IMG/VR virus record: IMGVR_UViG_3300030117_004116
Span: 1-38,282 of that record
Reading direction: 5' to 3' (one strand)
Source of the DNA: a virus
Length of the DNA: 38,282 nucleotides
The position numbers were made by a program, and so were the translations under genes. The notes below the pieces were generated by a model that saw only the letters and a program-made list of their open reading frames with translations, had not been told where the DNA came from and did not search any database. Shown one piece after another: positions 1-6,933 of this stretch (positions are counted from its first letter, which is position 1; each line of letters starts with the position of its first letter).

Positions 1-489
1 GTACACTAAGAATACAGCAAATGCTGCTGATACTGGAGCAGAGTATGCTACGCAGATCCAAGGTCTCATACCTAATCTGTATGATAGTTCCCACTGTCTG
101 CCCATATAAGCAGAAATTCCAATTAGGAAGTGGAAAATTACAAGTTGGTAAGGACCACCATTATATAACCATTCGTCTACTGTTGCTGCTTCCCAAATTG
201 GGTAGAAGTGCAGACCTATAGCGTTTGAAGATGGAACTACAGCACCAGAGATGATGTTGTTACCATACATGAAAGAACCCGCTACTGGTTCTCTAATTCC
301 GTCTATATCGACAGGAGGTGCAGCAATAAAAGCTACAATAAAACATGCTGCTGCGGCGAGCAAACATGGAATCATGAGTACACCGAACCATCCAACGTAA
401 ATTCTGTTTTCGGTTGATGTCACCCACTCGCAGAACTCAGGCCAGCCTTTTAATAGACCACCTTGTCTGCTCCTTGAAAGAGTTGTCAT
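1..489 (-). CDS. psbA: Photosystem II D1 protein, N-terminal part (runs off the window)
   Basis: The ORF starts at 489 and stays open to the left edge, giving 163 residues. D1 is the PSII reaction-centre subunit that binds the primary electron donor, pheophytin and the Mn cluster. Landmark stretches are visible: [17 protein letters not shown] (first membrane helix), [35 protein letters not shown] and [17 protein letters not shown]. The N-terminus ([11 protein letters not shown]) resembles Prochlorococcus D1. Aligned with host D1, the GRQWELSY segment puts Gln at the position equivalent to 130, and the last residue in the window is the tyrosine of FLVY, equivalent to the redox-active Tyr161. 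Phage psbA keeps PSII repaired during infection. No obvious Shine-Dalgarno precedes the ATG. The leader is about 150 nt with a late promoter. Whether an intron or homing endonuclease follows cannot be seen. Confidence 0.97.
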   Translation of the reverse strand, partial: MTTLSRSRQGGLLKGWPEFCEWVTSTENRIYVGWFGVLMIPCLLAAAACFIVAFIAAPPVDIDGIREPVAGSFMYGNNIISGAVVPSSNAIGLHFYPIWEAATVDEWLYNGGPYQLVIFHFLIGISAYMGRQWELSYRLGMRPWICVAYSAPVSAAFAVFLVY

Positions 490-536
490 GAGGACGATTT
501 AATAGTAGGGCTCAAAGGGTAGAGCGAAACTATATT

Positions 537-560
537 TCCACCAATCCCTTCACTGGTGGA
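537..560 (-). other. Stem-loop in the psbA 5' leader
   Basis: TCCACCA and TGGTGGA form a perfect 7-bp stem around a 10-nt loop, about 50-70 nt upstream of the psbA start codon. It has no T-run, so it is not a terminator. With the hairpin at 616-633 it makes the leader highly structured. Confidence 0.5.
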
Positions 561-610
561 TATGAAAGACGTAATTTATCCTCCCATAGGTCTTGGTTAG
601 CGGGAGCATG

Positions 611-633
611 AAAAAGGTGAGGATTTCCTCACC
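611..633 (-). terminator. Hairpin plus T-run between the glycine-rich gene and psbA
   Basis: On the minus strand GGTGAGGA-AA-TCCTCACC (perfect 8-bp stem, 616-633) is followed by TTTTT (611-615), the form of a Rho-independent terminator for the virion gene ending at 680. It also lies only about 9 nt downstream of the TATAAATA box at 643-650, so it would sit at the very 5' end of a psbA late transcript. It may act as terminator, 5' stabilising hairpin, or both. Confidence 0.75.
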
Positions 634-642
634 CATTTGATT

Positions 643-650
643 TATTTATA
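643..650 (-). promoter_or_regulatory. T4-type late promoter for psbA
   Basis: The minus strand reads TATAAATA, the exact T4 late promoter consensus, 30 nt downstream of the stop of the virion gene and about 155 nt upstream of psbA. No other gene lies between, so psbA is the likely target. Confidence 0.65.
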
Positions 651-679
651 TTAACACAACTTTACAATTCTGTCAACCC

Positions 680-1639
680 TTATACTGGGTATCTAATAAT
701 TACGATTCCACTACCACCTTTACCACCATAGTATCCAGCTGCTGAAAGACCACTTGTAGAGTGGGTTACACCTCCACCACCAGATCCACTATTTGCTACA
801 CCATCTAAAGTTCCAGTTGAACCTGAGTTGTTTGTATCACCACCTATACCATTCTTTCTGCCTGCAGCATTGAAAATAGAGTTTTCATTACCACCAGCAC
901 CACCAGCAGCATAGAATGTAGCAGTACCACTTATTGAATATTCTAACCCATCTCCACCACGACCACCTAGTTGATTACCTCTTTGATCACCAGCTTCACC
1001 AGCAGTACCAGCACCACCGCCGCCACCTCCAGCATTATCAGCACCAGCACCACCATTATTACCCTGCTTAGCGTTTCCTACATTACCACCTAAGTTACCA
1101 CCACCGATGCCACCAGCTGTGTTTTCCATTGCAGCACCACCACCAGATCCACCATTAGCACCATCATAATTACCACCATTACCAGTACCACCTCTACCAC
1201 CACCTGTTACAGATTCGTTAAAACTAGGCCCATTAATTTGACTACTACTACCACTTGCTGCAACTTGGTTAACTGCTGGAGATCCATTACCTCCAGCACC
1301 AACTGTAACTACATAAGTTCCAGCACCCCATGATTGATTTCCGCCATTCGGAGTTGTTCTATTAGTGGGAGTTTCAGTGCCATAGTAAGCAAGACCTCCA
1401 GCACCTCCTCCACCAGAGTTGTCACCTCCTCCACCACCGCCACCAGCGACCATGAGAAGTTGCAGACCTGTAACTGCTCTACTGAGAACAAAGTTAGTAT
1501 TACCAGTTGAAGTAAATGTATGTACACGATAAAGCACTCCACCAGATGTGACCTGAGTTTCAGTGCCGCCTTCTCCAGCAGGACCGATAATTGCTCTGGC
1601 TGTTAATGAAGTAGTTGTAGAAATAATATTAAGTGCCAT
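680..1639 (-). CDS. Glycine-rich tail adhesin-like protein
   Basis: 319 aa. An N-terminal non-repetitive part of about 50 residues is followed by a very long glycine-rich body with many runs of GGGG and GGAGG, Asn-rich loops and few charged residues. It ends in GSGIVIIRYPV, a closing motif I associate with phage and environmental glycine-rich domains (Gly_rich_2-like). Such polyglycine sandwich domains form receptor-binding tips of tail fibres, for example T4-like gp38 adhesins, so a host-recognition role at the fibre tip is inferred. It is the last gene of the structural block before psbA. It starts 5 nt after the stop of the preceding fibre-like gene and has no promoter of its own. The exact receptor cannot be read. 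Confidence 0.75.
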   Translation of the reverse strand: MALNIISTTTSLTARAIIGPAGEGGTETQVTSGGVLYRVHTFTSTGNTNFVLSRAVTGLQLLMVAGGGGGGGDNSGGGGAGGLAYYGTETPTNRTTPNGGNQSWGAGTYVVTVGAGGNGSPAVNQVAASGSSSQINGPSFNESVTGGGRGGTGNGGNYDGANGGSGGGAAMENTAGGIGGGNLGGNVGNAKQGNNGGAGADNAGGGGGGAGTAGEAGDQRGNQLGGRGGDGLEYSISGTATFYAAGGAGGNENSIFNAAGRKNGIGGDTNNSGSTGTLDGVANSGSGGGGVTHSTSGLSAAGYYGGKGGSGIVIIRYPV

Positions 1640-1643
1640 ATTA

Positions 1644-2429
1644 TTATGAACCCATTCCCATTGCGAAATTACAAAATGCCATCCATCCAGCTGTATCAGG
1701 TCTTCTCAATACTGTAAGAGTGTGAATATCTTCATCACCATTTGTAGACATGTTTGTAGGAGCAGTACTACCAGCCCATCGAATTGGTACATCAGATGCA
1801 GAGCCACCATTAATCGTAATATCTTTAGGTCTACAAGTTTTACTACTAGCAGGATTTATAAAGAATGTAAATGTATATGCTTTACCTAATGTAGTAGGAA
1901 GGTTTGTTAATGCAAGAGTAAAATTACCAGTTTCGTTTGCACTTATAAAGAAAACATTCTCAGTATCAGAAGCATAGTTATAAGTAATCGTGAAATCAGA
2001 TGCTGATGCATTAGAAACAGCTTTAACTGGTTCTTGAGTATGTTGAACAGTAAATCCTGGCGTTGGTGTCCAGTTTAAACTTGTACTATCCCATAAAAAT
2101 GTTTTATCTGTAGCTCCTTTCAGAGTAATACCGCCACCAGCTGCTGTGGTATCTGACGGTGAAGAAACTGAACCTAGCTCAATGTTTTTATCATCCACGC
2201 TAAGTGTTGTGGAATTGATGGTAGTCGTAGTACCATTCACAGTCAAATCGCCACAAGTAACAGCACCAGTTGTAGAGAATGTACCTCCACCACTTACTGT
2301 TAGAGAACCAGTAACAGTAACGTTTCCTCCAACTGTTTGGTTTCCAGCAACAGCAAAAGTTTCTCCAGAAGGAACATTAACTGTAGTAGCAGTTCGACCT
2401 TTTATATTGTCTACTCTAAGTGTTGACAT
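1644..2429 (-). CDS. Virion fibre-like structural protein
   Basis: 261 aa. The N-terminus STLRVDNIKGRTATTVNVPSG is a style common in cyanophage fibre proteins. It is followed by short beta-repeats rich in Thr, Val and Gly (GNVTVTGSLTVSGGGTFSTTGAV..., GDLTVNGTTTTINSTTLSVDD) that resemble a trimeric beta-helix or spiral stalk, then a more globular C-terminal half from about residue 120. It is likely a tail fibre or decoration component, though homology cannot be tested here. It has its own late box (TATAAATA, 2448-2455) 19 nt upstream of the ATG. The next gene downstream is the glycine-rich adhesin, so the pair may form stalk and tip. Confidence 0.65.
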   Translation of the reverse strand: MSTLRVDNIKGRTATTVNVPSGETFAVAGNQTVGGNVTVTGSLTVSGGGTFSTTGAVTCGDLTVNGTTTTINSTTLSVDDKNIELGSVSSPSDTTAAGGGITLKGATDKTFLWDSTSLNWTPTPGFTVQHTQEPVKAVSNASASDFTITYNYASDTENVFFISANETGNFTLALTNLPTTLGKAYTFTFFINPASSKTCRPKDITINGGSASDVPIRWAGSTAPTNMSTNGDEDIHTLTVLRRPDTAGWMAFCNFAMGMGS

Positions 2430-2447
2430 AATACTTTGTTTTTCTTT

Positions 2448-2455
2448 TATTTATA
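2448..2455 (-). promoter_or_regulatory. Late promoter (TATAAATA)
   Basis: Exact TATAAATA on the minus strand, 19 nt upstream of the start at 2429 and overlapping the stop of the preceding 64-aa gene. Confidence 0.7.
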
Positions 2456-2645
2456 GATCTTTGACAATGAAGACACAACCGTCATCAACGTCAACTTGAA
2501 CACCATTTTCGATGTCCACTGTAAGATCTGAGACAGACCTTACAACTCCAACTTTATATGGAAGTGATATACTCACATTTGAAGCAATTGCTTGTTTCTG
2601 AACATTCTTAAATGCATTATCAATGTAGTCTACAGGATAAGTCAT
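2451..2645 (-). CDS. Small protein sharing a duplicated C-terminal domain with its neighbour
   Basis: 64 aa, unrecognised by name. Residues about 20-64 (VSISLPYKVGVV... then TVDIENGVQVDVDDGCVFI) align closely with the last 45 residues of the upstream 215-aa protein (ISIASPYNTGVI... then TVDIENGKQVDVDGDCILI). This points to a tandem duplication. Its start overlaps the stop of that gene as TAATG, so translation is probably coupled. A virion role is likely from the neighbours. Confidence 0.7.
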   Translation of the reverse strand: MTYPVDYIDNAFKNVQKQAIASNVSISLPYKVGVVRSVSDLTVDIENGVQVDVDDGCVFIVKDL

Positions 2646-3292
2646 TATATATCAGCAATAATTAAAATACAATCACCATCTACATCCACCTGTTTACCAT
2701 TTTCAATATCAACAGTAACATTTGGATCTGTATAGATCACACCAGTGTTATATGGAGATGCAATACTGATATTTGAATTTATCACATTTTGATATGCAAA
2801 AACTGTTTTAGAATATACCTTAGAGGCACCGCCTCCACCAGCACTATCCCATTCAGTTCCATTATAAACCCGAAGTTCATCCTCAGTAGTATTATAGTAA
2901 ATGTCTCCTTCATTTACATCTACTGTTGGATTACTTGATTCTGTGATATCAATTGATCTACGTTTGACCTGATCATTTGCTACATTTCTCCATGAAGCAC
3001 CATGAATTGCTCTAATTTCACAACCAAGACCAACTTGAGGAGCAGTGGTAAAAGTTATTGTTGGAGTTGCAGCAGTATTATTAATAGTATAATCTGTTTT
3101 TGGTTTCTGTATGATACCACCAAGAATAACTAATATTTGTTCTTCACTAAAAGCTCGATAAACAGCACCACCATCTGTAAGATTAAAAGTAGTAGTACTT
3201 GTATTAAAACCGCTACTTATATCATCAATGACTCTGACATCAGTATCATTGTAACCTCTAGTTGGAGATAGTTGTCTTCCGTGTAATCCCAT
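2645..3292 (-). CDS. Virion structural protein with C-terminal duplicated domain
   Basis: 215 aa. It has an N-terminal beta-rich region (NTSTTTFNLTDGGAVYRAFS, then QILVILGGIIQKPKTDYTIN), a middle segment reading EGDIYYNTTEDELRVYNGTEWD (the phage fibre 'what was submitted is what is shown' type of motif seen in Mtd-like N-domains), and a C-terminal 45-residue unit repeated in the next small gene. The pattern GGIIQKP.TDYTI..TP.ITFTTAP is common in cyanophage and T7-like fibre proteins. It is likely a fibre or baseplate-attached protein. It begins 2 nt after the stop of the 110-aa gene. Confidence 0.65.
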   Translation of the reverse strand: MGLHGRQLSPTRGYNDTDVRVIDDISSGFNTSTTTFNLTDGGAVYRAFSEEQILVILGGIIQKPKTDYTINNTAATPTITFTTAPQVGLGCEIRAIHGASWRNVANDQVKRRSIDITESSNPTVDVNEGDIYYNTTEDELRVYNGTEWDSAGGGGASKVYSKTVFAYQNVINSNISIASPYNTGVIYTDPNVTVDIENGKQVDVDGDCILIIADI

Positions 3293-3293
3293 T

Positions 3294-3626
3294 TTAGGTC
3301 TGCTCCAGTACAGATATTAACGAATCTACACTATTAGCGGTATCAGATAAAACTTGAATTTTATCTCCTGTTTCCATCACTAACTTACTACCAGCGATAA
3401 ATTCGTAGGATGCACCACTTGGAATCGGCATATTCCGAATCAAATAGATGTCATCTGCTCCACCAGCAGCTTTATCAAATTTTATATCTATAGTGATTTG
3501 ATTTCCTGTTGTATTTGAAACGTTAATACCAATACAAACTGTAGTAGTTGATCCAGGCACTGTATAAGCGTCTGTAAGTGTAGTTGAGATATTTGCTTTT
3601 GTATAACTTTTGAAGGTATTTGCCAT
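3294..3626 (-). CDS. Small virion-associated protein
   Basis: 110 aa, beta-rich, without signal peptide or membrane helix. The segment IGINVSNTTGNQITIDIKFD followed by IYLIRNMPIPSGASYEFI, KLVMETGDKIQVLSD and an acidic C-terminus looks like a compact beta-sandwich capping or decoration protein. Homologues of this type are common in cyanomyovirus tail-fibre clusters, from memory. Function is not assigned. It is packed 4 nt after the 75-aa gene and 1 nt before the 215-aa gene, so it belongs to the same late operon. Confidence 0.6.
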   Translation of the reverse strand: MANTFKSYTKANISTTLTDAYTVPGSTTTVCIGINVSNTTGNQITIDIKFDKAAGGADDIYLIRNMPIPSGASYEFIAGSKLVMETGDKIQVLSDTANSVDSLISVLEQT

Positions 3627-3630
3627 TTAT

Positions 3631-3858
3631 CTATCCCAATGCGATTGCCATAACGATTGCATCATCAACAGTTGCACCACCAGCAAGAGTATTAGCAACC
3701 TCAACGATAGCGTCATTTCCTGGCGTACCTCCACCCGATTCATCTCTCATATAGATTTTTTTATCAGCGGTGTTTACAGCAAGTTCACCCCTTTCTAAAT
3801 CACTAAGAGAGGGAGCACCTGTAGAAAATTTTCTTTTTGGTTTAATCGTTGTTGCCAT
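3631..3858 (-). CDS. Mtd-N-like small fibre protein
   Basis: 75 aa. The N-terminal half (FSTGAPSLSDLERGELAVNT followed by ADKKIYMRDESGG) follows the pattern 'L..GELA.N..D.K.Y..D..G', known from N-terminal domains of major tropism determinant and other trimeric phage fibres. This suggests a fibre attachment or trimerisation unit. Its C-terminus is alanine- and valine-rich. A late-type box (GATAAATA, 3877-3884) stands 19 nt upstream. Confidence 0.6.
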   Translation of the reverse strand: MATTIKPKRKFSTGAPSLSDLERGELAVNTADKKIYMRDESGGGTPGNDAIVEVANTLAGGATVDDAIVMAIALG

Positions 3859-3876
3859 AATGCAATTCTTTTTTAC

Positions 3877-3884
3877 TATTTATC
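3877..3884 (-). promoter_or_regulatory. Late promoter variant (GATAAATA)
   Basis: GATAAATA on the minus strand, spaced like the exact late boxes (19 nt to the start at 3858), overlapping the stop of the 1010-aa gene. Confidence 0.5.
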
Positions 3885-6800
3885 AAGCAACCTTGAATAA
3901 GTATTCACCGACCATCTTTCCGATGGTTCGACCAAACTGTATTCTAAAGTCAGGGTTTGTGGTTCCAAGATCTTCTCCAAAAATACGAATTGTATCCCAT
4001 TTCCTATCATTATCAAATACATTTTGATTAACACCATTAGTAGTATCATAATATGCATAGATATTACCAGTTGGAACTCCAGATGGAGCTCCAGTAACAG
4101 GACCACTAGTAAATGGGCCTACTTGGAAGAAAACACCACCACCAGTTTCTTTTGCTAATGTTGTATGATCCCAACGATGTCCTAGTGAAGGAGCAGGTCC
4201 AGTTTGATAAGAAGCACTTCTTCTACCAATCCAAACATCTTGATTAGTTACATCACCATTTAATGCTGCACTTAAAGTTATAGAAACAGTTGACGATGTA
4301 GTTGGAGCGCTAGCACCATTACTAGGAGTACCAATTGAAGTAATATACACATCCCAAGGTATATCTGGTTTCATAGTCAATACCTGATTACCAACATCAT
4401 CAGCAGTTGCAGTTCTTTGACCATTCCATACTTGACTTTTATGTAAAACTCCATATGTATTAGTCGAAGAATCATAATCCTCAGCAGGATTAATTGCATT
4501 GATAGCATTACTCCAATCAACACTTGTTGCAACACCATAAGTGTTTGAAATTGTAACTGTATTACTTCCAGCAGTACCATTCATTATGAACCGATATGAA
4601 TTTGTTTCTGGCACACAACCAGTTTGAGGAATACCAGCTTTAAGTACACCTAAATTCTGTGGGTCATTGTTTCGAGTTACAAAATTAACATCTCTAACAA
4701 GATATGCTCTTTCTCTTCGTAAGATCATGTTATCAAGATTTGAGTTGTAATTGTATAATGTATCATCAGCATGTGTTTGAGATGTAATTGAAGATACTTC
4801 AAGAATACAATCTGTATGTGCATCAGTAACAGTAATTGTTGCAGTTTTATTTGTTCCGTCAACAACTTCAAGAATATCACCAACATTATAGTCACGACCA
4901 GATGCTGCAGCACCACTGCTGGTGTTGATTGAAGCTGCTGTAATTGCACCAGAACCATCAACAGCTGTAATATCAACTTTTAATCCTAATCCAGCAGAAA
5001 TATCACTCTTATTATTCGTTCCAATATCATTCTTAACAGAATATCCAGATCCAGCATCAGTAATACTAAATGCTAAAACCTTTCCTCTTCTATTCGCATC
5101 TGTATCTGGGTGTGCAAGAATAATTTGGTCTCCTACATTGTAAATTGAACCAGCAGCATTAACTGTTGCTCCAGTTACAGCACCAGCAGTACCAATATTA
5201 CCAGATACTAAATTAACAGTTAATCCAGTACCTTCACCTTTATTATTGAATCCAGATTTTCTAGAAGCAGGAATTTGTGGATCATCTTCAGCAAAAAATG
5301 TTGCTAAACCAGCAGTAGCTGCATATCCCTTACCACCTTGAACAATAGTTAAACCTGTAACAGGCCCATATTCATTTAACATTACAATTCTGTTAAAGTC
5401 TTTTGTGTATATTCCACTGAATATTGTTGTACTTGCACTTTTATAATTAATATCATTAGTTCTAGTAACTTTTAAAATCATTTCATCTTTTAAACCACTA
5501 AAAGTAGTAGTTCCTGATGCAGGGGCATTTGGTGTAAGAGTGTCACCAACTCTAAAACCATAGCCAGGAAATACAACCTTACGAATCGTTAATGTCTTAT
5601 TACCAGTAGTACCAAATGCAAAATCAACTTTTACATCACATCTAATTTGAGCTCTAGTTCTTGCTTGAATTGCAGCACTATCTGAACTATTTGCAGTTTT
5701 TAAATCAAATTTAACACCTCGATACCATCCAGTAGGAATCAAATTAATTTTATTTTGACCAGCTGTTGTAAATGAATCTACAACTAGATCTTGAACATAA
5801 TCTCGAATTGGAATAAATCCTCTTGCATCAGCAGCAGGCACTCCGTTTGTGCCAGGATCACCCCAAGTACCTAGACTATTTTTACCAGCAGAGTTATTTG
5901 TTACAGTACCATTATAATCGGGTGCTTGTTTATAATGTGGTAAAATAGCTACAGTATAATTTAATGTATATCCACCAATATTAGCAATATATACTCCATC
6001 CTTGTCAAGTAAAGTCTTTTTAGCTTGATCCAACCATGTACCCATAGGTGTGTCGTGCTCATTTGTATTTGCAACAAATACTAATTTTGCAGAAGCTCTT
6101 GGTTTATAATCATCACAAACCGTAACACCAGCGTTTGTGGTACAGTTAATAGCTTTATTAATTGTTTTTTCTATAGTATTAAAAGCATCCTCAGAGTTTG
6201 CATCAGTACTACCAAAAGCATCACCAGAATTTTTTTTATATTCTCCAGTAGGGCCTGCTCTTTTTGCCCAAAAATATTTTAATCTTAAATCACCAGAAAC
6301 ATAAAATCGATAAGGATTTGAGATAACAATTACCTCTGCAACAGTACCCAAACTAACACTACTGGTAGTACCCTTAGTAATAGTATCTCCAACTTCTATA
6401 TCAGGAAGAACACTTGCACCTTGATTGCTTGTACCTTGAAAAGCTATTTCATTGTAAGTTATACTAGGATCATTATCATCTGTTCTGGTATCCCATGAAT
6501 ATATAATAAAATCTCCAGCATTTCCAACTACCGAACCACCTCTTCTTATAGTTGCTTCTTGACCTATTGGAAGTTGTGCTGCAGTAAAACTACTAGAAAG
6601 TGTAATACCACTTACTCGTACAAGTGCTAAAGTAGTAATAATCTGTGATTTATATTTAGCAAAAAAAGTTCTTGAGATTCTATTTGCATTGATATCATCT
6701 ATTGTCTCTACATTTTTAACTCCAATTCCATTTGCAACTAAAGCTTTGTTAAAAACATCAATTGTAGCTGGGTCATCTTCCCAATTTAAATAGGAGTTCA

Positions 6801-6915
6801 TACTACCAGAATCATCTGTAGCAAATACAGCATCTACTTTTAGCGGATTACTTCCACCTTGTTGTATTGCGAAAACCTTTTTTGGTTTGGCCCAAAAACC
6901 TATTGCGTTTGTCAT
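3883..6915 (-). CDS. Large virion protein with von Willebrand A-like (MIDAS) domain
   Basis: 1010 aa. Near the N-terminus VDAVFATDDSGSMNSY contains the metal-ion-dependent adhesion signature DxSxS (D34, S36, S38) after a hydrophobic strand, as in von Willebrand A domains. Around residues 275-315 there is a VWA-like core strand plus helix (SAKLVFVANTNEHDTPMG..., then YIANIGG). From about residue 420 on the protein is a long beta-rich shaft with recurring 'GDTI/GDQI/GDIL' turns and 'GSGYS', 'GKGYA' loops like phage fibre repeats. It sits between the 1772-aa fibre gene and the small fibre genes. It is therefore most likely a tail adhesin that uses a divalent metal to bind a surface ligand. VWA assignment is by motif only. 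Confidence 0.65.
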   Translation of the reverse strand: MTNAIGFWAKPKKVFAIQQGGSNPLKVDAVFATDDSGSMNSYLNWEDDPATIDVFNKALVANGIGVKNVETIDDINANRISRTFFAKYKSQIITTLALVRVSGITLSSSFTAAQLPIGQEATIRRGGSVVGNAGDFIIYSWDTRTDDNDPSITYNEIAFQGTSNQGASVLPDIEVGDTITKGTTSSVSLGTVAEVIVISNPYRFYVSGDLRLKYFWAKRAGPTGEYKKNSGDAFGSTDANSEDAFNTIEKTINKAINCTTNAGVTVCDDYKPRASAKLVFVANTNEHDTPMGTWLDQAKKTLLDKDGVYIANIGGYTLNYTVAILPHYKQAPDYNGTVTNNSAGKNSLGTWGDPGTNGVPAADARGFIPIRDYVQDLVVDSFTTAGQNKINLIPTGWYRGVKFDLKTANSSDSAAIQARTRAQIRCDVKVDFAFGTTGNKTLTIRKVVFPGYGFRVGDTLTPNAPASGTTTFSGLKDEMILKVTRTNDINYKSASTTIFSGIYTKDFNRIVMLNEYGPVTGLTIVQGGKGYAATAGLATFFAEDDPQIPASRKSGFNNKGEGTGLTVNLVSGNIGTAGAVTGATVNAAGSIYNVGDQIILAHPDTDANRRGKVLAFSITDAGSGYSVKNDIGTNNKSDISAGLGLKVDITAVDGSGAITAASINTSSGAAASGRDYNVGDILEVVDGTNKTATITVTDAHTDCILEVSSITSQTHADDTLYNYNSNLDNMILRRERAYLVRDVNFVTRNNDPQNLGVLKAGIPQTGCVPETNSYRFIMNGTAGSNTVTISNTYGVATSVDWSNAINAINPAEDYDSSTNTYGVLHKSQVWNGQRTATADDVGNQVLTMKPDIPWDVYITSIGTPSNGASAPTTSSTVSITLSAALNGDVTNQDVWIGRRSASYQTGPAPSLGHRWDHTTLAKETGGGVFFQVGPFTSGPVTGAPSGVPTGNIYAYYDTTNGVNQNVFDNDRKWDTIRIFGEDLGTTNPDFRIQFGRTIGKMVGEYLFKVA

Positions 6916-6933
6916 CGATTAATCCTTCAGTAA

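Noticed and set aside
21-221. 66-aa plus-strand frame opposite psbA
   Set aside because: It lies antisense to conserved D1 codons and has no supporting signal.
700-1460. Repetitive 'ccaccacc' pattern that could suggest a repeat array or CRISPR
   Set aside because: There are no regular spacers; the pattern comes from Gly codons of the adhesin-like protein.
1309-1542. 77-aa minus-strand frame inside the glycine-rich gene
   Set aside because: It is an alternative frame of the repetitive Gly-rich coding sequence; composition is Leu/Val-rich as expected from shifted GGN codons, with no own signals.
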